Assembly (NCBI RefSeq): GCF_000165425.1
Contig: NW_001799588.1
Coordinates: forward strand, 265,827-329,826
Direction: 5' to 3'
DNA length: 64,000 nt
Source: Paramecium tetraurelia
Taxonomy: Eukaryota > Ciliophora > Oligohymenophorea > Peniculida > Parameciidae
Below are positions 46,501 to 58,664 of the stretch, piece by piece. Position 1 is the first letter of the stretch, and every line of letters starts with the position of its first letter. The notes under the pieces were generated by a model. The model was not told the origin of the DNA, did not search any database, and saw only the letters and a program-made list of their open reading frames with translations. The position numbers were made by a program, and so were the translations under genes.

Positions 46501-47161
46501 TCAAGATTCATTTATTAAATCATAGTTGCCAAGAGTATACAGTGAATTCAAGTATCATAAATTGTTTGGGAGAAGAGCATTTGCAAAATGGTATGTAAGT
46601 GGATTGTTGTGCAGTGCTCTGGTCTTCTTTGTGACAAAACAGATATACTTGATATAGGTGAATTCAGAAAGTGGGAGAGTTGATGGATTATGGTAACTAA
46701 GCATTTCCAGTTATTGGTCAAGTGTTTTCATAGTATTCATGGTCATAATTAGTGATTCAAACTAATTTACATGGGTTACTTTCCTAGCTTATGGTCCATT
46801 AAGCATATTAGCATTTTTCCCTGTTTTTACATTGGCTTGGAATGAATTCTAGAGTGAGACAAAGCATTATGCATTTGACTGGTTGGGAAATGCTAAATTC
46901 TTCATTGTTATAACTCTAATAGTGGGGACTGTTTTCATTTTTAAAAGAGTAGTGAACATTTGGTAGTAGCTGGAGTACCCAACGGTGATTGATAAAGTGA
47001 GGAAGGAGAAGCAGGAGTTGGACGAAATTGTGGAGCAGTCGTTGCCCCCTGGATCGAGCAGATAGGAGTTGAGTGAATTAGAATTTCCGATTTCGATTGA
47101 GAATTAAGTTTAAGGTGTATATAATCTCTCGCATAACATGGGATAATAAAGAGATATGTGA
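43584..47161 (+). CDS. P4-type ATPase (phospholipid flippase)
   Basis: A 1,167-residue protein; introns at 43801-43826, 44119-44141 and 44329-44353. Motifs in order: an N-terminal FPSNAIKTSKYNMLNFFPK segment typical of P4-ATPases, the actuator motif DGERNLK, TM4 VPISLIISLE, phosphorylation site DKTGTLTSN, nucleotide-binding FKFLKRTNNS, FCKGADN and SDRKRMSMVV, KVWMLTGDKMETAENIGHLC, and the hinge GDGGNDVSM. Ten membrane spans are plausible, with the P4 C-terminal domain FNAFSSQSFYEDGY. These enzymes move aminophospholipids from the outer to the inner leaflet, usually with a CDC50 partner. The one oddity is DGER in place of DGET in the dephosphorylation loop, read across an intron. The active-site Asp is present, so it is probably functional. 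Confidence 0.93.
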
Positions 47162-47190
47162 TAAAATTTATTTGCACTATTTATATTAAA

Positions 47191-49772
47191 ATGATCCGCC
47201 CACGTTATGAAAGCCAAAAGGACCATCCTTTGTAGACAGATGTGGCCTGTTTCTTAATGGTCATTGAAGTTCAGAGGTTACTGGATGAAAACACTTAATT
47301 GAAGGTGGAAATGCAGGAGATCTTGTCACGACAACTTGACAGAGCCAATTATGAACAATAGATTAAAGATCTGATGGAACGTCTTCGTTAACTGCAAGGG
47401 TATGTTGGAATTGTAATCTGTTTAGTTTGGTAGCAGATCTTACAAAGGAAAATAAGCAGCTCAAATAACGATAAGCTGATTAAGATGCTGAACTAGCAGA
47501 CTTAAAATAATTTGTTGAAGAAAATAACCTGGAGGAGAAATAGGAATAGCAAGAGGCAGCTGCCAAGGAATTAGACGATCTCAAAGATTAATTAGAAAGA
47601 GATCAAAAAGACAGGGTATGATATGTACTTATTAATAGGATGATCAAAAGGCTTTTTATGAAGGTTTACTTGCAGATAAAGATGATTTGATAGCTGAACT
47701 CAGAAGACAATTAAAAGATGCCGATGAAAAATTCAATAATTATCGTCGAGAAAAGGAGTAGATAATCAAGGAAAAAGATTATGATATCAAGAACAAGGAA
47801 AGAGAGATCAAGGACTTACTAAGGAGATTAGCTGAATTTGAGGCAAAATTATAAGGTAAAAGACCTGATGAAATTCAGCGAGATATGGATAGATTAAAAA
47901 AGGAATTGGCTGATAAAGACAAAGAGATTGATAAATTAAAAAAGAAATTAGGAGATCTAGAAGCTTAATTAGCTCTATTAAAACAATAATTATAGGATGC
48001 TAAAGATAAGCTCAAAGATGCTTTGTCTTAATTGGCAGAAGCAAAGAATTAGGCAAATTAGGCAGCCAAAGATAATGATGCTAAAAATCAAAGGAGAATC
48101 AGGGAACTAGAATAATTGGTTGAGTAATTGAAGGCTGAAATTGACAGATTAAACGCTTTGATAGATAAATTGAATTAAGATGTTGCATCTGGAATTGAAA
48201 GAGAAAAACAATTGAATGATAATTTACAAAGTAATCTCAATATTCTAAATTAGAATAACTAAGTGATAACGGGTCAGTTTCTGCAGCCAGATAAAATAGA
48301 TAAGCCAAATAAGCAGAGCAAGCTTAATAATAATTAACCTAGGCTTCTTAGAAGTTAAAGGATACTGAAAAGGATAACAATGAACTCAAAAAGAAATCAA
48401 ATGAATTGGATAGATAATTAGAAGAAGCTAAAAAACTAATTAAATAATTATAAGATGAGATTGCTGCTTTAAAGGAAAAATTATTGTTGGCTCAGACTGA
48501 AAATGACGATCTCAGAAATTAATTAAATGACTTATAAGATTAGTTGACTGAAGCGTAGTTGGATAAGGATTATCTCTAAAAATCACTTAAAGATTAAGAA
48601 GATGAACTCAACAGAGTTAATGATTAAATATAAGATTTGAATAACGAAAAAGAATAAGCACAAGCTGCTGCTTTAGAAGCAAAATCATAGCTTCAGAATT
48701 TGGAAGATGAAAAAGCTTAAGAGGATGCTGATAAAGAAAAAGATTAAGATAGATTAAATGAATTGGAAGATAAGATAGCTGATCTTGAAGATTAAATCGA
48801 AGACTTGGAAAAAACAAGGAATCGTTTACTTAATTAAATTCAAGATTTAATAGATAAGCTACACGATGAAAGAGAATTGTGTGAATATTATCATAAACTC
48901 TGTTCTGATTAAGAACACTAAAATAAATTATTATAAGACTAAGAAAACAAATTAAAGGAGTAAGTCTAAAAATTGAATAATGATATTGAATAGATGGAAG
49001 AAGATCATGATGAAGCATAGAAGAGACTAATAGAATTGGCTTCAGAATAAGAAGCTCTTAAGGAGTTAGCTGCTTCTAATTAAGATAACGTTATTGATAA
49101 AGAGGCTTATGACAACTTATTGAATTAGTTGGATGAGAAAAATAAAGAAATAGAGGATCTAAACGAATTATTAAGAAGATATGAATAATAATTCAAAATG
49201 TTAAGAGCTGAATTAGCCAGAGTGAATTTAGCTTAACTAAAAGATAAAAAAACTAAATAAGATACTGAGGCCTTGTTAACCAAAATCATGATTATGTAGG
49301 CTGAAAATGATCGTTTATAATAGGCTGCCAAATAATTATCATCCCAAGTTGCTTAACCTGAGGGATTGAAAAAGGGTGGAAGTTAGATTAACGATACTGC
49401 ATAAGGAAAACTAGAATCTTTACAAAAGGAAAATCTCAAACTTGAGGATCAAGTTAGTGAGTATGAAAATAAGATTGCTTTATTGACTATGGAGTTGAAG
49501 AGGTTGAAAGACTCAAAGTAATTGCATATTTATACTAATTATTTAGGCCTGAGATTCTGCCAATCAAATCCAATGGTAGCGATGAGCAATAATATTAATT
49601 ACAAGTTCAATAATTATAATAACAAGTGTAATAATTATAGAACGGTGGACTATTGTAATCAAATGGATAGCCTCTATCGAAAGAGGATAGAAGACTATCT
49701 GATTTGTTATGCCTAGTGACAATCATGGCTGCTGAAATAGAGAACCTTAGAACTCTCGTTGCCTCGCATTGA
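47191..49772 (+). CDS. Long coiled-coil protein, 826 aa
   Basis: Introns at 47400-47425, 47616-47638, 48231-48253 and 49518-49546 give an exact frame of 827 codons. After a short N-terminus (MIRPRYESQKDHPLQTDVAC) almost the whole protein is heptad coiled coil rich in Lys, Glu, Asp and Gln, e.g. LKKKLGDLEAQLALLKQQLQ, EIAALKEKLLLAQTENDD and LNELEDKIADLEDQIEDLEK. A Gln-rich part and a short C-terminal domain, DRRLSDLLCLVTIMAAEIEN, end it. Such proteins build cytoskeletal or basal-body structures in ciliates. No motor or kinase domain is present. It lies 29 bp after the flippase gene and faces the B-box gene end-to-end. Confidence 0.85.
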
Positions 49773-49815
49773 GATGAATAAATATAAGATACATTATTAA
49801 TATTTTGAGTATACA

Positions 49816-50999
49816 TCACTCCTCGTAAAAGAATTAGGGAACTACACCTTAATTAATTGTTGTTGAATTGTCACTGAATTCTTGGCTAAATGTAGGTTCT
49901 TAAAATAGAAACTCGTCAGTCTCAAACTTTCCATTTGCTCCATAATAGCTTAAGCAACTTTCATTGGGAGTCAAAGCTATAAACTAAAATGTAGAAATAC
50001 CAATCGTATAAGGTTTGTCATACTCGATCTTGATTGCTTTTGTGAAATATATTTTTCCAATATGGTTTACAAACTCCATGTCATTTTTAATAACAAAATT
50101 GTCTTAATAAATTATTTTTTTGCTAATTTTAATATAATAATACCTATTAACATTTGATCCTTCAAATATTTGCACTTAAAATACCAACTCCTTTTCTGGC
50201 CAAGATGTAATCTCATACAACCCAACACCAGAAAGCCAAATATCATGTTTCTTTTTGGATCTCAAACAAATGGCATCAGTCTCTTTCAAATTCCATTATT
50301 CATAGGTTAATTGATATCTATTTTGGCTGCTCAATATCTTCACTTATTTTTTTATCGGATTTTAACAGGTTTCATACAGTTTTTTCAAATCAGTTAAACA
50401 CTAATAAACCATAAAAGATTTATTACCTTCTCCAGCCAATATTTGCTCTCTCTTTCAATAACCTCAGCCGTTTTTATGAGTTTTTGTGCCTGCTAATTTA
50501 CTTCAGTGTCTCTCAATATCCACAGTTGTCCATCGCAGGTTTTTAAAAGGGGTTCAATTTTCTCAATTGCCTGCTCTATCTACCCTTTTGTTAATTTTTC
50601 CATATTCAACATAGAGATTGATTTTTCAAATGCGTCTCCAACAAACAAATCGGCTTCCAAATCGAGCAATTTAATTTGCTTCTCTATTTCCTTCTCTAGT
50701 TTGTTGAGGATTTCTTTTATTTCAATTAGGTTTTATCTGAAGGTTTGTTTAATGTTGTGATGTTTTCCAAATATTTCATTGCCCTTATTGTGCAGCTCCT
50801 ATTGATTCTTGGGATTATTGGCCTTATTAAGACTTTGAACGATTGTTTTAAGTGGGAATACATTCTTCACATGGGCTTAATGAGACTTCAGTAAACAAAA
50901 TGAACAGATCAATCCTTTGTTTTAACAATCGACTTCTAAACAAAACAAATTGAGTGGATTATCTTGATGTTCTTTGTCTTCACAATACAAAGCTTACAT
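49816..50999 (-). CDS. B-box-like zinc finger, coiled-coil and PHR-like domain protein, 385 aa
   Basis: One 26-nt intron at 50401-50426; the frame closes exactly. The N-terminus has Cys/His residues arranged like a B-box zinc finger (LYCEDKEHQDNPLNLFC, CQNKGLICSFC, SHQAHV). About 200 residues of helix follow (LIEIKEILNKLEKEIEKQI). The C-terminal part (KKKHDIWLSGVGLYEITSWP, KPYTIGISTFQFIALTP, CLSYYGANGKFETDEFLFQE) fits a PHR/SPRY-like beta sandwich. In Paramecium this B-box-coil-PHR layout resembles TRIM-type proteins lacking a RING, so ubiquitin-ligase activity is not implied. Its start codon is 8 bp from that of the next gene on the other strand. Confidence 0.8.
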
Positions 51000-51010
51000 T
51001 TAATTAAATG
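50997..51010. promoter_or_regulatory. 14-bp perfect palindrome between two divergent start codons
   Basis: CATTTAATTAAATG reads the same on both strands. It contains the ATG of the minus-strand B-box gene (50999-50997) and of the plus-strand coiled-coil gene (51008-51010), leaving only 8 bp between them. Each gene's 5' leader and promoter must therefore lie inside, or antisense to, the other gene, unless one true start is further in. Confidence 0.7.
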
Positions 51011-52716
51011 TTAAAATTATTCAACAAAGAAAAGAAGAAAGCACCTTAAATTCAAAATGTGCTTACTGTTGAGGAATTTTTCAAGAGAGACGAATATGAG
51101 ATCAATGAGGAGTTTTGGAAAATGAATGCCACTTAACTCGAAGAAACTTGCAAGAAACAAGAAAAGTATATAAAAAAATTGAAAACCTTGTATGTGGCAG
51201 TATGATTGATTTGTCATTAATTCAATAGCATTTAGATTATCTTGAGCAATTGTTGATAAAGCATGAGGAGGAGAAGAAGAAACTAAGAACAGAAATAGAA
51301 GAATGGCAAATAAAAAATTGTAATATTTAAATTGTATCATAAATATATAGAAAGCAATTTTGAACTAAAACAACAGATTGAAGCCTAATATAAATAGATG
51401 TACGAATAGTTTTCTACTCAATCTCTGCAATAGAAGTAACCTCAAATTATGGAGGAACACAAATAGGAGCCACAAAATGTAGACTTGTTAGATTTAGTTG
51501 AGCCAAAGGAAGAGGAAATCGAAAGACTGCGATTATAGTGCATAAAAGTATGCGAAGAGATGAGAAGATTGCAAGAGGATAATGATGATTTAAGCACTGC
51601 TTTGGAGGTAGAGAAATAGCATAAAGAGTAATTAAGACAATAATTTGAATAATAAAAAGGCTAATTGTAATAAGAGATATCTGAGTTACAGATTAAAATT
51701 AAAAATATACAAGATGAAGGATAGTTAAATACTTAAAAATTAGAAGATAGAATAAGGAATTAAAGGGATTTAGAATTAAATGCATCTGATTTAAATACAA
51801 AGATTCATGAGTTGGATAGTAAATTGTTATAAGAAAAAATTAAGGTTGATTCAAAAAACAAGGATTGTATTCGATTGGAAGATTAAGTTAATGAATTAAA
51901 AAGTTAGATTGAGTAAATGTCGAATTAAATAAATATTTAAAAAAGTAAATTGCAATTATTAGAATCAAAAAGATAGAAGGATAAAGTTACAATCAATGAG
52001 TTAAAAAATAACATCACTCTTTCACAGAATAACATTGAATTAATCTAGTTTCAACATAAAAATGAGATTTAAAATTTGAATTTGCAATTCAATGAATTAT
52101 AATTAAAAAGCAATCTATATGAGTAACTCAAAGTGCAGTATGATTAACTGCAAAATTAGTTAATGGACAAGAATGTAAAGGTGCAATAATTATTTCATCA
52201 GATTTCAGACATGGAATAATAGATAGAATAAAAGAATAAGTATAAAATTAAGTCTATTCAAGATAGTAATAAAGTAGAGATGAGAAACAGACATAGAAGG
52301 AAGTTGAAAGAGAAAACTTGATCTAGCATCTCACTCTTAAGAGAGAGAATGCCAGAGTGGAAATTGAGTAGTTGAATGACAAGATCATATCTTTAATGAA
52401 ATTAGTGGATTCCATCAAGAACAAGGCTTCGTAAAACAATGACATTTAACAAATTATTAAGCATAATTCAGATATTCTAAACAAATCTGAAGTATTGCAG
52501 AAAAGCAATCGAAGAGTATAGTTATTTCCGACACTCCACAAGTGTTTAACTGAATTAAGAAAATTGGAAGATAAATGTTACAAATTATACATTTAGACTA
52601 TGATTTCTGACTTTTAGAATAAGGACTCTAATATTTAGATAGAAAGGTACTTAAATGATATCGGGAGGAGATCTCAAGACATTCTAGATCTATTAGATGA
52701 AATGGGTTTGAAATGA
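51008..52716 (+). CDS. Coiled-coil protein, 541 aa
   Basis: Introns at 51200-51228, 51320-51350 and 52274-52296 restore one frame to TGA 52714. The N-terminus is KLFNKEKKKAPQIQNVLTVE, and the rest is nearly continuous coiled coil (IERLRLQCIKVCEEMRRLQ, LEDRIRNQRDLELNASDL), ending YLNDIGRRSQDILDLLDEMG. No globular domain is obvious. The 31-nt intron at 51320 is among the longest here. Probably structural. Confidence 0.82.
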
Positions 52717-52772
52717 AATAATACATTATTATTAACAATCATTTGTAGATTTATATTATTATTAAGTGATTT

Positions 52773-53151
52773 ATGAAATTAGTCAGATTTCTCATGAAAC
52801 TCAAGAATGAGTAGGTGATTGTAGAATTGAAGAATGGCACAGTGGTTTTAGGTACAATTACTGGAGTAGATGTAAGAATGAATACTCATTTGAGCAAAGT
52901 GAAATTGACATTAAAAGGAAAGAATCCAGTAGGGTTAGATTAATTAACAATAAGAGGTTTAGAAAAGATAATTAATATGAATAGGAAATAATATCAGATA
53001 TTTCCACTTATCCGAGAATTTATAGATAGACAATCTATTGGTGGATGAATCAATATCTAAATCTAAGAAGGTGAAAGCAGGAATGGAGAAGAATGATCCA
53101 AACTTTAAGAGAAAGAAGAAGAACAAGGTCACTCGTTTACCAAGAAGATGA
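52773..53151 (+). CDS. SNRPD1: Small nuclear ribonucleoprotein SmD1
   Basis: A 116-residue protein; a 28-nt intron at 52957-52984 (GTTTAG...TAG). The Sm fold is clear. Sm1 runs [20 protein letters not shown] then [20 protein letters not shown], and Sm2 is [20 protein letters not shown] then NLLVDE. These match SmD1, including the RGNNIRYF signature. The C-terminus is lysine/arginine-rich ([15 protein letters not shown]) rather than the RG-repeat tail of animal SmD1. It forms part of the heptameric ring on U1, U2, U4 and U5 snRNAs, so it serves the splicing of the tiny introns seen throughout this window. Confidence 0.95.
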
Positions 53152-53275
53152 CAAAGGATTTTATTTATTCAACAATCAAATATCAAGTTAAAATTTGTTA
53201 TTCTCTTTCCATTATTCTATAATTGCAAATGTTAGAATTTATATGTATAATGACAATAAATAATTTAGATTATTA

Positions 53276-56200
53276 ATGTTTCAAGAAGTACTTTCATACG
53301 AATAAAATTTATCTGCTTCTTAAGATGTAACTCGATATGATCCCTAATAAATGATACCAAAGCAAGCCTTGATGAAAATAGTAAGTGCAGCATAGGATAG
53401 GCGGTTTGCTGAAGAAATTGATGAATTAGAAAAACTTTAGGGTATATCAAGTATAGAAAGTGGATTAAAAACCAATTTTACTTTTGGTCTAAAAGGAGAT
53501 GATTTTGAATAAAGAAACTTATAATATGGCGATAATTTAAAGCATTTTACTCTTCCTAATACCTATATGTAATTGCTTTTTCAAGCTTTAGAAGTTTAAA
53601 TTAGTATAATTATAGGATTGCATGATTCGAATATTATTAGGGGCTTCTATAGTTTCAATTGTCATAGGAGTTTTTACAGTAGATGATGATCATCGTTCAT
53701 TTGCTTGGATAGAAGGATTTGCTATATTTATGGCAGTATTGATATCTTGCAATGTGACAGCGATTAATGTATATAACAAATGAAAAGGTTAGGATTATTG
53801 GAAGTAAAGCCAATTCTAAAATTTACGTCAAATGGAAGAGATGAGAAGGACGGTAGTAGTTTGGAGAGACGGATGCAGGATGGATTTAAGTTATAGTTTG
53901 GTTATGGTTGGAGATATAATTTAAATTTGTGAAGGGATGGAAATTCCAGCAGATTGTATTGTAATAGAGGCAGCAGATTTGACGGTTGATGTATATTATT
54001 TATACTATGTAAAAGGAAAGTGAAATGACAGGTGAAACTATACCCATAAAAAAAGATACATATGATAATTGTATTAAGTAAAGAAATAAATTGAAGAATC
54101 GAAAGAGTAGGCTGAGCAAATATGATGTTCCATCTCCAGTTATGTTGGGTGGTACAAAAGTATTGTCAGGCGAAGGTAAAATGGTAGTAGCAGTGGTAGG
54201 TGAATCAAGTTCTATTGGTAAAATTTATTATTAGCTTACAACTTAAGAAGAAGAACCAACACCGTTATAACTTTAATTAGAAGAATTTGCTTTATAGATT
54301 AGGTAGTTTGGACTCATTAGTGCAGGTTTGATTTTATTTGTTTTTCTAATGAGATTTGGAATAGATAGAATTAAAGAAGGTTCATTTGAGAAAGAACATA
54401 TTAGGGAATTGGTGAATTTCTTTATAATTTCAATTACAGTGATTATCGTTGCAATACCAGAATGCTTACCACTAATTGTAACACTTAATTTGGCTTATTC
54501 TACGAAGAGAATGTTACAGGATAACAATCTAGTTAGAAAGTTGGCTGCCTGTGAAACTATGGGAAGAGTAGATATGGTATTAACTTGTAAGACTGGAATC
54601 TTAACACCGAATAAAATGTCTGTAGTCTAGTTGTGGAATGAAGAATTGATGGATATTGATGCATATAAGGAGAGATTAAATTTAAGCACATACTTACCAG
54701 CTCATATGCATGAATTGTTTATTTAATCAGCCATAGTAAATGGAACACCAGTAATTAGAGGAGAAGGATAAGGAAATAAAACAGAAGTAGCAATGCTCTT
54801 GTTTGCAGAACAATTTGGCATAAATTATGAAAAGGAAAGAAATACACATCTAGCAACCAAGAAGATTCCTTTTTCGAGTAGGAGGAAAAGGATGTCCACG
54901 ATTATTGGAGACAAAAGATTAGTTATTAAGGGAGCTGGTGAAATCATTCTAGAAGGGTGTAATAAATTACATTCTAAATCAAAGGGGATTATACCTATCG
55001 ATTCTTCCATTAGAACTAGTATCGAATTGGCCATACAATAAATGGCTTCTTAGGGTCTAAGCACTATAGCATTAGCCTACAAAGATATTAAAGGCAATTA
55101 GGATCTTGAAAAAATAAATGAAAATGGAGTTTATCAAATAGAAACTGTAGATCTTACTTTGATTGCTATAGTTGGAATTAAAGATATTCTAAGAGCTGAA
55201 GTACCACTAGGCATTGCTGCTTGTAAAACTGCTGGAATCAAAGTAAGAATGATTACAGGAGATAATAAATTAACTGCTTTAGCGATTGCTAAAGAATGTG
55301 GTATATTAATTGATGAGAATCAATCCCTAGTTTTAGAAGGGGCAGATTTTTTAAATAGAATTGGAGGATTAGTCTGTAAATAGTGTCAAACATCAAAATG
55401 TGATTGTCCAAGAGATCAAAAAAGTGCCTATTAATTAGACAAATAAATAAGAGTTGATACAATTAAATATGGGGCAGAATTTGATAAGATTTATCCTTTC
55501 TTAGATGTTTTAGCTAGAAGTAGATCTGAAGATAAGTACGCACTTCTAGTAGGTTTATAAGAAAGAGGATATGTTGTAGCAGTAACTGGAGATGGAACCA
55601 GTGATGGTAAATTGTTCATCATATTATTTTATTAGTCCCTATTTTAAAGAAGGCTGATGTGGGTTTTGTTATGGGAATAGGAGGAACTGAAGTAGCGAGG
55701 TAAAGTGCCTCTATTGTTTTGCTGGATGATAATTTTAATTCCATTTTAAAAGCAGCCCTATGGGGAAGAAACATATATGATTCAATTAAGAAATTTTTAC
55801 AATTTCAATTGACAGTCAATATTGCAATTTCAGTCTTGACGCTTTTGTCTGTAATTGTAATCAAACAAGCTGTGCTAGAGCCTATCTAAATGCTTTGGAT
55901 TAATCTGATAATGAATACATTTGCATAACTAGCTCTGGTCACAGAATCTCCAACCCCAGAGTTATTAAAGAGAAACCCTCAGAACATAAATGAAGACATG
56001 ATATCCCCCAAGATGTTTAAAAATATTTTAGGATAAGCAATTTATCAAATGGTTGTAATAATGGTACTAATATTTTATGGGTAAACATTCATTCCAGAGT
56101 TTAAGGGAGAAGAAGATGAATCAATAGTATTTAAAGGTAAGTTATAATACAAATATTCCAACACATACTTCGATGAAACTAATAACCTTCACATCTGTCC

Positions 56201-56784
56201 TAATTATACGGATTATTGTAATCTGATATCTTTCAATACAGATTATTACATTGATGGATCAGAAAACTACCAAAGCTTTTATAAAGAGACATATATACCT
56301 TCAAGATAGTTTACAGTTATCTTCAATACTTTTGTAATAATGCAATTATTCAATTTTATTAATGCCAGAAGAGTAAGAAATGAAATAAATATCTTCAAAG
56401 GAATATTAAGCAATACGTTCTTCCTTACTACAGTTTTTGGTATTCTTGCTTTATAATTAATAATTGTTACTTTTGGTGGAATAGGATTCCACTGCTATTC
56501 ATTTTATGGACTCAATATAGAACAGTGGTATTTAATTGTATTCATATAGGTTAATTTGTCTAACCTTTGGTGTTGGAAGTTTAGTTGTAAGACTAATACT
56601 CAGAGTAATTCCAGACCCGAAAAATCGAAGTCTTACTAGACCTGATCAAATGAATAACAGTTAAAATCTAACATTTCCAACTGTTACTATGCACGATTAC
56701 AAATATTAGGTTTAATCACTTAGTCTAGAATCAGAATCAGAAAACGAAAACCTTAACAATCCAATTTAAGAGTATCAATCATGA
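53276..56784 (+). CDS. PMCA-type Ca2+-ATPase homologue with Cys in place of the catalytic Asp
   Basis: An intact 1,128-residue frame; introns at 53594-53615, 53769-53792, 53991-54015, 55607-55635 and 56528-56549. The plasma-membrane Ca2+-ATPase layout is complete: [54 protein letters not shown]4 [69 protein letters not shown] and [20 protein letters not shown]. Four landmark residues are changed. DKTGTLT reads CKTGILT (codon TGT at 54586-54588, residue 414), PEGLP reads PECLP, TGDGTND reads TGDGTSD, and TM6 LIMDT reads LIMNT. Without the Asp no phosphoenzyme can form, so classical pumping should be impossible. The C-terminal tail is short and acidic, with no clear calmodulin site. A regulatory pseudo-ATPase is my inference; a decaying duplicate is the alternative. 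Confidence 0.9.
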
Positions 56785-56853
56785 TTATTTTTAATCAATT
56801 ATAAATAACTAAATTAATCCTCTTAGTTATTAATAAAATTCTAATTTAATATT

Positions 56854-58073
56854 ATGATGTAAGAGGGGAATGAAAGAAAAATATCAACAATCACAAAGAA
56901 TGACAATGTTTTAGATTTAGTTAAGATCAAAGTCAGATTGGATGAGCATTTTTACATATTCTCTCGTTTCATGATAAGCAGAATGTTAACATTATCGAGA
57001 ATCAAGAAATTGGATGCAATATAGATAGCTAAGGACATAAAAAAATAATTGATAGATCGGAATTCACTTGAGATCAATTCAAATGAATTAGAGGCTATTA
57101 TATTTCAGACTATGATTAAATTTGGATATTAGAATAACATCCAAAAGTATCAAATGGTTTCCAAGTACTAAATCAAAAAATCGTAGCTTCTACCGACACA
57201 GAACTCCTATGATCATCATCATTTTTGGTGCCCCAAGCATAGGAAAATCACTGTTAGCAAATAACTTAGCTGAAAGACTTAATATCTCTAATGTCTTGCA
57301 AACTGACATTGTGGAAATGGTTATGAGAAGTATTAATCCAGAATAGTTCAATTATGATGGAAATGAGGATTTCATTACCAAATTTAAGAAAGTAAAAGAA
57401 TTAACATTAATTAAGAGAATTGCAGACTGATTCGAAGAGGAGTGTCTACAGATATTTCCAAATGTCTATCTGAAGGCAAAGCAGTCATCATCGAAGGAAG
57501 TGCAGCAATGCCAGAATATTATTTAGAAGCTATTGATCAATAAGATCCTGAAGATGATCAACAATAATTACAATTGATTACAAGTTTCACCTAAAATGAA
57601 ATTAAACTCAAGAAACCTTAAAGAAAGGACTTGTTACTTTTTAACTAATAGAAAAAATTGAACACTCAATTCAAAATCATCTTCCCCTAGCCTGATTAAG
57701 ATTTAGAAGATGATCAATAGATTCAAAAACATCTGAAGTTATGCAAAGATTTGGATAAAATTGTAAATTCATTATTCATTTTATTAGGACCAATCACATT
57801 CAATGATTCTAGGTTTCCTACCTATATTATCTAGAAATGATCATCTATACAATATAGAAAACAATACGAGTAAAAAGATACCCAAAGATTAAATAGAGGA
57901 AAAGCTTAATCAATTTTAATCTATTCAAAATGAATTATTGCAGCAAAGAAGCAAATGCATTCTATTACCTATTAATTTACATAATTTAGAAGAAACCTTA
58001 GTAATATTTATTTATTATTCAGGATACCATGCACGACATCATTTTATAAAAAATCTTAGATCAATCAAGTTGA
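56854..58073 (+). CDS. 2-phosphoglycerate kinase-like P-loop protein, 375 aa
   Basis: Introns at 57165-57186, 57392-57417 (3' end GAG), 57813-57834 and 58001-58022 (3' end CAG) make the frame close exactly. The N-terminal ~100 residues form a helical ATP-cone-like domain (LSRIKKLDAIQIAKDIKKQL). It is followed by MIIIIFGAPSIGKSLLANNL (Walker A GAPSIGKS near residue 120), NVLQTDIVEMVMRS, RRGVSTDISKCLSEGKAVII and EGSAAMPEYYLE, the order found in archaeal-type 2-phosphoglycerate kinases and their eukaryotic relatives. The ending LLPINLHNLEETLDTMHDII also fits this family. The substrate in ciliates is unknown to me. It lies 69 bp after the ATPase gene. Confidence 0.78.
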
Positions 58074-58664
58074 TTTTATGTGTGAATTATCTATCTATAT
58101 CAAATATAAAAAGTTATCATAAAATACTGTCATTCGAATTTAGAAACTGCCAATTCTTATAAGCTGTCTTCTTGTTTTATTTATAACCCTTTGATAAATT
58201 GAAACTATCATCAGTTATTTGCTTTTAATTTCTGAATCATCAAGTTGCTATTGGTTTCGCTTAGGATCCAACTAAGAAAATAATTTATCTTAAAATTTAT
58301 TTAATAGTTTTCCAAGTAAGAATGGCAATAAGATATGAAGAATCGAACAATGATTTTGTAATAATTATATTTCAGGATCATAATTAAATAAATATAAATT
58401 CTATTAATTTTTATAACTTATGATTTAACTTAACTATTAATAAAACTTAAAACTTCATATTTTATTCGTCAATATGAATCTTTTATTAAGAAAAAGATAT
58501 AAAACTATTAGATGAAATATCTACCAATTTTATGGAGAAAAATAATAAAAGATAACTGATACTATTTTTATAAGTTTAAATCATATTTAAGAGGAAGAAT
58601 ATAAGAATGAAATTTTAATATAATGATATTTCATTATTTAATTCGATTTATTCTTTTAATTATC
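58074..58664. other. AT-rich convergent intergenic region
   Basis: Almost 600 bp between two gene ends. The frame entered by ignoring the last intron of the preceding gene stays open to about 58430 but has no conserved character, so I read it as 3' untranslated or relic sequence. Confidence 0.45.

Noticed and set aside
57813-57840. Stop of the P-loop kinase gene at 57838-57840
   Set aside because: Splicing a 22-nt intron at 57813-57834 bypasses it and continues into a family-like C-terminus that closes at 58071-58073.
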